The notes under the pieces: generated by a model
Database searches by the model: none
What the model was told of the DNA's origin: nothing
Seen by the model: the letters and a program-made list of their open reading frames with translations, nothing else
Shown: positions 6,154 to 8,398 of the stretch, in pieces
Position numbering within the stretch: position 1 is the stretch's first letter
Layout: each line of letters begins with the position of its first letter
Made by a program: the position numbers and the translations under genes
Source: Microcaldota archaeon
GTDB taxonomy: Archaea; Micrarchaeota; Micrarchaeia; Anstonellales; Bilamarchaeaceae
Direction of reading: 5' to 3'
DNA: 8,398 nt
Assembly: GCA_018813445.1 (NCBI GenBank)
Contig: JAHJBR010000064.1
Location: forward strand, 1 to 8,398

Positions 6154-6741
6154 TCATCCCTCTGCTTTTGGTGTTGCTGTTTCTGCTGGTTTTTCAGCTT
6201 CTGGTTGCGCTGGAGCAGCAGCTTGAGTCTCCTTCGGAGATTCTACTACTTGCTTAAGTTCAATTTCTATTTTCTTATAGTGCCTTATTCCGCTATCTTC
6301 AGCCTTTGCAACCAAATATGAAGGAATATCAACCATTCTTCTTCCTATTGCAATGAAACCATGGGTAATAAGTTGTCTAGCTTGAGCCATTGTTTTGGCA
6401 AGGCCTTTTCTAAGTACCCTTGTTTGAAGCCTTCTTTCAAGTACATCCTTTACAGTTAAAGAAAGAATATCTTCTATCTTGGATTTCTCATCGAGCACAC
6501 CAAGACGCTGGAGTTTGGAAAGCACAACGTGCTGTTCCTTTTCCCTTTGTGAAGCTGGAAGTGAAAGCAGTCTTCTTGCTTCTCTCCTCACTTTCTTAAG
6601 CTCTTCCGCTGCAAGCCATAGTTCCCTCATGTTTTTCAAACCAAATGAGCGCTTGAGCTTGCTGTCTTCGAGTATTCTCGCTTTGTCCAAAAGTTTTTTA
6701 GGTTTGGAATATTTGTTTTTAAGCCTTCTTGGGTCTCCCAT
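6154..6741 (-). CDS. rps4: Small-subunit ribosomal protein uS4
   Basis: uS4 binds 16S rRNA early in 30S assembly. The start [16 protein letters not shown] is the archaeal/eukaryotic form. Helical RNA-binding segments follow (30-75), and the S4 RNA-binding domain is clear at about 103-146 ([20 protein letters not shown], then [18 protein letters not shown]). Residues after about 165 form an Ala-, Pro- and Glu-rich tail that is outside the normal core. The ATG at 6741 follows the uS13 stop by four bases, and the GGTGA ribosome site overlaps that stop, so the genes are probably translationally coupled. The 195-residue length is slightly above usual archaeal forms because of the tail. Confidence 0.96.
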   Translation of the reverse strand: MGDPRRLKNKYSKPKKLLDKARILEDSKLKRSFGLKNMRELWLAAEELKKVRREARRLLSLPASQREKEQHVVLSKLQRLGVLDEKSKIEDILSLTVKDVLERRLQTRVLRKGLAKTMAQARQLITHGFIAIGRRMVDIPSYLVAKAEDSGIRHYKKIEIELKQVVESPKETQAAAPAQPEAEKPAETATPKAEG

Positions 6742-6745
6742 TCAT

Positions 6746-7369
6746 TCACCCTTTCTTTTCTGCAGTCTTTGCTGCTTGTGCACCTGCTCCAGGTGCAGCA
6801 CCCTTTGTTTGAGCAAGCACTGCTTTTCTAAGCACACCTACAGTCATACCTACACGGCCAGTGTTTCTTGTGCGCTGACCACGAGTCTTTTGACCATATG
6901 CATGTCTATATCCTTTCCAGGTATAAGAATTCTTTTCCCTATCAACATCCTGCTTAACAGCGAAAATCAAGTCATTCATTATTACGTGTTTAGACGTACC
7001 ATCAATGAAATCTTTCCTTCTATTAAGCATGAATTCCGGTACTCCTTGTTTTTCAAGACTAACTAGAATCTTATCAATTTCTTCCATCTGAACATCTGTA
7101 AGATCTCCTACCTGAATGTCCTTTGGAACCCCTAGTGCTTTAGAGATTATGCTTGCAACTACGCGATTAAGGCCTTTTCCTATTCCGCGAACTCTGAGTA
7201 GGGCTTTATGCAGACGATAGTCTCCGCTTACATCCTTTCCTGCAATTCTTTTTATTCCCTTGGTTATTTTTTCCGCTTTCTTCTCTGGCCTTGGCTCTTT
7301 TTTCACTGGAGATTTCTTAACTCCTTTCTTATCTTGTTTATCTTGTTTTTTTTCATTTTTATCCGACAT
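6746..7369 (-). CDS. rps13: Small-subunit ribosomal protein uS13 with extended ends
   Basis: uS13 sits in the 30S head and contacts the large subunit and P-site tRNA. The core spans about residues 34-185: IAGKDVSGD (42-50), the helix-hairpin-helix LLRVRGIGKGLNRVV (57-71), VGDLTDVQMEEIDKIL, and the C-terminal RNA-binding YGQKTRGQRTRNTGR (158-172). About 33 lysine-rich residues precede the core, and a Gly/Ala/Lys tail follows. Both are extensions of low complexity compared with the usual length near 150. ATG 7369 has GGTGAG upstream and is the first gene of the operon. A strong BRE/TATA-like element lies at 7447-7464. Confidence 0.96.
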   Translation of the reverse strand: MSDKNEKKQDKQDKKGVKKSPVKKEPRPEKKAEKITKGIKRIAGKDVSGDYRLHKALLRVRGIGKGLNRVVASIISKALGVPKDIQVGDLTDVQMEEIDKILVSLEKQGVPEFMLNRRKDFIDGTSKHVIMNDLIFAVKQDVDREKNSYTWKGYRHAYGQKTRGQRTRNTGRVGMTVGVLRKAVLAQTKGAAPGAGAQAAKTAEKKG

Positions 7370-7446
7370 GAAGACTCACCGTATTGCTTTTAGAGTTCGT
7401 TTTAGCTAATTAAGTAGAACCTAATGCCATTCTATTTCAGTATAAA

Positions 7447-7464
7447 GAGTTTAAAAACATTTCG
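7447..7464 (-). promoter_or_regulatory. Strong BRE/TATA-type promoter of the uS13 operon
   Basis: On the minus strand this reads CGAAATGTTTTTAAACTC, a purine-rich BRE-like element followed by a TATA-like box, the best promoter match in the window. The predicted start near 7425 leaves a leader of about 55 nt before the uS13 ATG. A second TATA-like TTTATACTG at about 7437-7445 is an alternative. Confidence 0.55.
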
Positions 7465-7521
7465 CCCGCGTAATTCAGAGTTTTGTTGATTGCGTGTTTG
7501 TTTTTAGTGAATAAAATGAGT

Positions 7522-7536
7522 TATAAATAAAAAATA
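7522..7536 (-). terminator. T-run terminator after the tRNA-Ser hairpin units
   Basis: After the last TCTCTGC copy, the minus strand reads GAATTATTTTTTATTTATAA. This T-run would end a transcript that includes tRNA-Ser and the two hairpin units behind it. Confidence 0.45.
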
Positions 7537-7540
7537 ATTC

Positions 7541-7646
7541 GCAGAGATCATCTTTTGTCCCAGAGGACAAAATCACTCTGACTCTATTTGTTCGCAGAGA
7601 AGAAATTTGCTGACGAATCAGCAAATATTCTCTTCTCACTTTGTTC
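7541..7646 (-). repeat. Two tandem 53-bp hairpin units behind tRNA-Ser, each ending in the tRNA's 3' acceptor sequence
   Basis: On the minus strand, both units begin GAACAAA and end TCTCTGC, the 3' acceptor strand of tRNA-Ser, and each is exactly 53 bp (7646-7594 and 7593-7541). Unit 1 has a 9-bp hairpin, ATTTGCTGA/TCAGCAAAT with a 4-nt loop, plus an outer GAGAAGA/TCTTCTC pairing. Unit 2 has an 8-bp hairpin, TTTTGTCC/GGACAAAA with a 4-nt loop, plus an outer CAGAG/CTCTG pairing. The unit edges are conserved and the hairpin sequences differ, which suggests that structure is kept. Function unknown. Confidence 0.7.
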
Positions 7647-7659
7647 GCAGAGAAGGAGA

Positions 7660-7700
7660 TTGTCAGCTTGCTGGCAACTTTCCTGTGCCAGACAAAAGCT
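7660..7700 (-). other. tRNA-Ser intron at position 59/60
   Basis: The intron lies within the T-loop between bulges AAA and AAT. It has central pairing TTCA/TGAC (three of four pairs), inner helix GCTT/AAGC and core CTGGC/GCCAG. It is a near copy of the tRNA-Leu intron at 4781-4820; differences are confined to the terminal loop of the core hairpin. Confidence 0.87.
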
Positions 7701-7731
7701 TTTGAACTCCTAAGCCCAGAGGGCACCAGAT

Positions 7732-7768
7732 ATCAGTTTCCGGTTTTCTGTTTCCAGTTTTCCGGAGA
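7732..7768 (-). other. tRNA-Ser anticodon-loop intron with weak BHB
   Basis: The intron is placed at the canonical 37/38 site because this restores loop CTTGAAA with a purine at 37. The inner helix is TCCGG/CCGGA. The expected 4-bp central helix does not form (CTTG faces ACTG), so the motif is relaxed or the cut differs. Any cut that gives a 7-nt loop still yields anticodon UGA. Confidence 0.65.
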
Positions 7769-7822
7769 TTCAAGTCTGGCGCGATACCAAGTTCTGCCAT
7801 CTCTGCGTGAATGTAATGATGT

Positions 7823-7978
7823 CAAAAACAACATGTTTTTTGGCAGATTTAACCGATTCGTCGGTTAAACCGAACGCTGAGAATGTTTTTCGTAACAATG
7901 AAAAACGATATCTCTGCGTAAGCATATTTATTTTCTGAAGCAGAGAGCATTCGTCGAATAGACGAATCCAATCCCTGC
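7823..7978 (-). repeat. Run of four hairpins upstream of tRNA-Ser
   Basis: No protein gene is evident between purA and tRNA-Ser (7807-8136). Its left half holds four hairpins. 7824-7840: AAAAACA/TGTTTTT. 7848-7869: TTTAACCG/CGGTTAAA, 8 bp with a 6-nt loop. 7876-7917: GTTTTTC/GAAAAAC inside a GAGA/TCTC stem, with GCAGAGA on its 5' arm (minus strand). 7940-7978: ATTCGTC/GACGAAT inside an outer stem GCAGGGA/TCTCTGC, the same acceptor-like sequences as tRNA-Leu and tRNA-Ser. In the 7940-7978 hairpin the outer stem pairs fully only with a G-U on the minus strand, which favours minus-strand RNA. Confidence 0.6.
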
Positions 7979-7995
7979 ATTAACAATATTAGATC

Positions 7996-8125
7996 AAAAA
8001 AAGAATATAAACTAATGTGATTATATCGGTCCGTGAAAGTATTTCAACAATCTGCGGACTGTGTCCTAGCAAACCACGTCTAAGCACGCTCAGCATCATG
8101 TCGAAATTAATTTCGTGGTTTGCTA
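7996..8125 (-). ncRNA. Possible structured RNA or structured purA 3' UTR
   Basis: A perfect 12-bp stem, TAGCAAACCACG with CGTGGTTTGCTA (8067-8078/8114-8125), encloses two smaller hairpins on the minus strand: the palindrome GAAATTAATTTC and CTGAG/CTTAG, a three-way-junction shape. A second element follows (8029-8059): GTCCG/CGGAC enclosing TGAAA/TTTCA with an 8-nt bulge. A run of seven T at 7996-8002 would end the RNA. The CTGAG/CTTAG pairing needs a G-U on the minus strand and would be an A-C mismatch on the other, so minus is favoured. It begins 12 bp after the purA stop, so it could be the 3' end of that mRNA. I could not match it to 5S, SRP, RNase P or a C/D-box RNA. Confidence 0.4.
8003..8011 (-). 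promoter_or_regulatory. TATA-like box upstream of the tRNA-Ser hairpin locus
   Basis: GTTTATATTC-like sequence on the minus strand lies about 25-30 bp before 7978, where the first hairpin (GCAGGGA...) begins. This would make the hairpin the 5' end of a transcript running through tRNA-Ser to the T-run at 7522-7536. Inferred from spacing only. Confidence 0.3.
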
Positions 8126-8136
8126 TAAATTAAAAC

Positions 8137-8398
8137 TTATCCGCGAAGATCAATTATATCCTCTGGATTTTGTCCGGTCCCAATAAGAGTAACCGGCACT
8201 TGCAGCTCTTTTTCCACATTCTTTATGAAATCCTGTGCTTCCTGAGTAAGATTTTCAAATTTATTTACTCCTTCATTTCCAGGAAATCTTATATCTATTT
8301 TAGTAATTGCAATGTCTGTTGCACTGTTTATTTGTGCTGCCAATCTCAAATCATCAAAATGCAGTTCTTTACTGGTTCTTCTAGGTCTTCCAGTAACT
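8137..8398 (-). CDS. purA: Adenylosuccinate synthetase, C-terminal part (5' end outside window)
   Basis: The last 86 residues before the TAA at 8137-8139 match the C-terminus of PurA, which joins IMP and aspartate using GTP in AMP synthesis. Visible family features are VTGRPRR at the window edge (the region that binds IMP and aspartate), the INSATDIAITKIDI segment corresponding to the conserved TKLD guanine-binding motif (here TKID), and the C-terminal LIGTGQNPEDIIDLRG. The GTGxxPxDxID end is typical of the archaeal form. The frame is open to the window edge, and an apparent short open frame from 8349 is only part of it. The gene reads toward the tRNA-Ser locus on the same strand; a structured stretch and a T-run (7996-8002) follow it. 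Confidence 0.93.
   Translation of the reverse strand, partial: VTGRPRRTSKELHFDDLRLAAQINSATDIAITKIDIRFPGNEGVNKFENLTQEAQDFIKNVEKELQVPVTLIGTGQNPEDIIDLRG

Larger units (their letters stand above)
7646..7806 (-). tRNA. tRNA-Ser(UGA) with two introns (37/38 and T-loop)
   Basis: The acceptor GCAGAGA pairs with TCTCTGC; the discriminator is G (7646), as usual for serine. The anticodon stem CCAGA/TCTGG closes a loop whose anticodon is UGA (7770-7772) wherever the intron is cut. The long variable arm GCCC/GGGC with loop TCT confirms a class II tRNA. The T-stem is AGGAG/CTCCT. Exons are 7769-7806, 7701-7731 and 7646-7659. Introns are 7732-7768 (37 nt, at 37/38) and 7660-7700 (41 nt, at 59/60), leaving an 83-nt RNA. 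The D-stem is weak (GCA against CGC, one A-C mismatch), which is the one doubtful part. No CCA is encoded. The gene is surrounded by hairpins that carry copies of its own acceptor sequences. It lies upstream of the uS13 operon on the same strand. Confidence 0.9.

Noticed and set aside
6479..7066. 195-codon plus-strand open frame
   Set aside because: It lies opposite uS4 and uS13, whose frames encode clear ribosomal proteins. Its serine- and leucine-rich translation is a by-product of their codon use.
7541..7646. C/D-box or H/ACA guide RNAs in the 53-bp units
   Set aside because: GATGATC and TCTG strings are present in one unit only, and no clear ANA box or guide pocket is conserved between units.
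7538..7653. CRISPR-like regular repeats (10-bp repeat at 53-bp spacing)
   Set aside because: There are only three copies, the repeat is the tRNA-Ser acceptor end, and the intervening sequences are hairpins rather than unique spacers. No cas genes are present.
7475..7868. Short open frames over the tRNA-Ser locus (7475-7726 minus, 7641-7868 plus)
   Set aside because: Both run through the cloverleaf, introns and hairpins of tRNA-Ser, so the sequence is explained by RNA structure.
8055..8125. C/D-box guide RNA after purA
   Set aside because: ATGATG and CTGA-like strings occur, but they are adjacent rather than spaced as C, D', C' and D boxes, and a 12-bp stem dominates instead.

Overview
The window is archaeal. 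The evidence is the gene order uS13-uS4-uS11-rpoD, archaeal forms of those proteins, an archaeal adenylosuccinate synthetase, TATA-like boxes about 30 bp upstream of starts, GGTG-type Shine-Dalgarno sites, T-run terminators, and tRNA genes with bulge-helix-bulge (BHB) introns and no encoded CCA. The DNA is AT-rich and compact. A small-genome (possibly DPANN-type) archaeon is a guess from compactness, shortened Rpo3 and intron-rich tRNAs; nothing here fixes the lineage.

Layout. 1-1299: two minus-strand genes for unrecognised small proteins, each with a hydrophobic hairpin; the first runs off the left edge and has no plus-strand counterpart. 1300-1420: divergent promoter region. 1421-3767: plus-strand iron-sulfur operon sufC-sufS-sufU (ATPase, cysteine desulfurase, scaffold/sulfur acceptor) with no sufB or sufD beside it. 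3803-4492: convergent gene for a secreted, membrane-anchored von Willebrand A (VWA) protein. 4607-4892: tRNA-Gly(UCC) and tRNA-Leu(GAG), minus strand. 5002-7369: minus-strand operon uS13-uS4-uS11-rpoD, tightly packed, with a strong promoter at about 7447-7464 and a T-run terminator after rpoD. 7541-7980: tRNA-Ser(UGA) embedded in an unusual series of hairpins. 7996-8125: structured, possibly non-coding RNA or purA 3' UTR. 8137-8398: C-terminal end of purA.

The most striking content is the tRNA set. All three tRNA genes carry an intron in the T-loop at the non-canonical 59/60 position. The Leu and Ser T-loop introns are nearly identical, and tRNA-Ser has a second intron at 37/38. tRNA-Ser is also flanked by repeated copies of its own acceptor-stem sequences (GCAGAGA / TCTCTGC), each associated with a hairpin and on the 3' side spaced exactly 53 bp apart. 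This part of the window looks least described.

Functionally the window combines translation and transcription machinery (ribosomal proteins, RNA polymerase subunit, tRNAs), cofactor assembly (Suf), purine synthesis (PurA) and a few surface or membrane proteins of unknown role. Rpo3 here has lost its Fe-S domain although the same window encodes Fe-S assembly genes.
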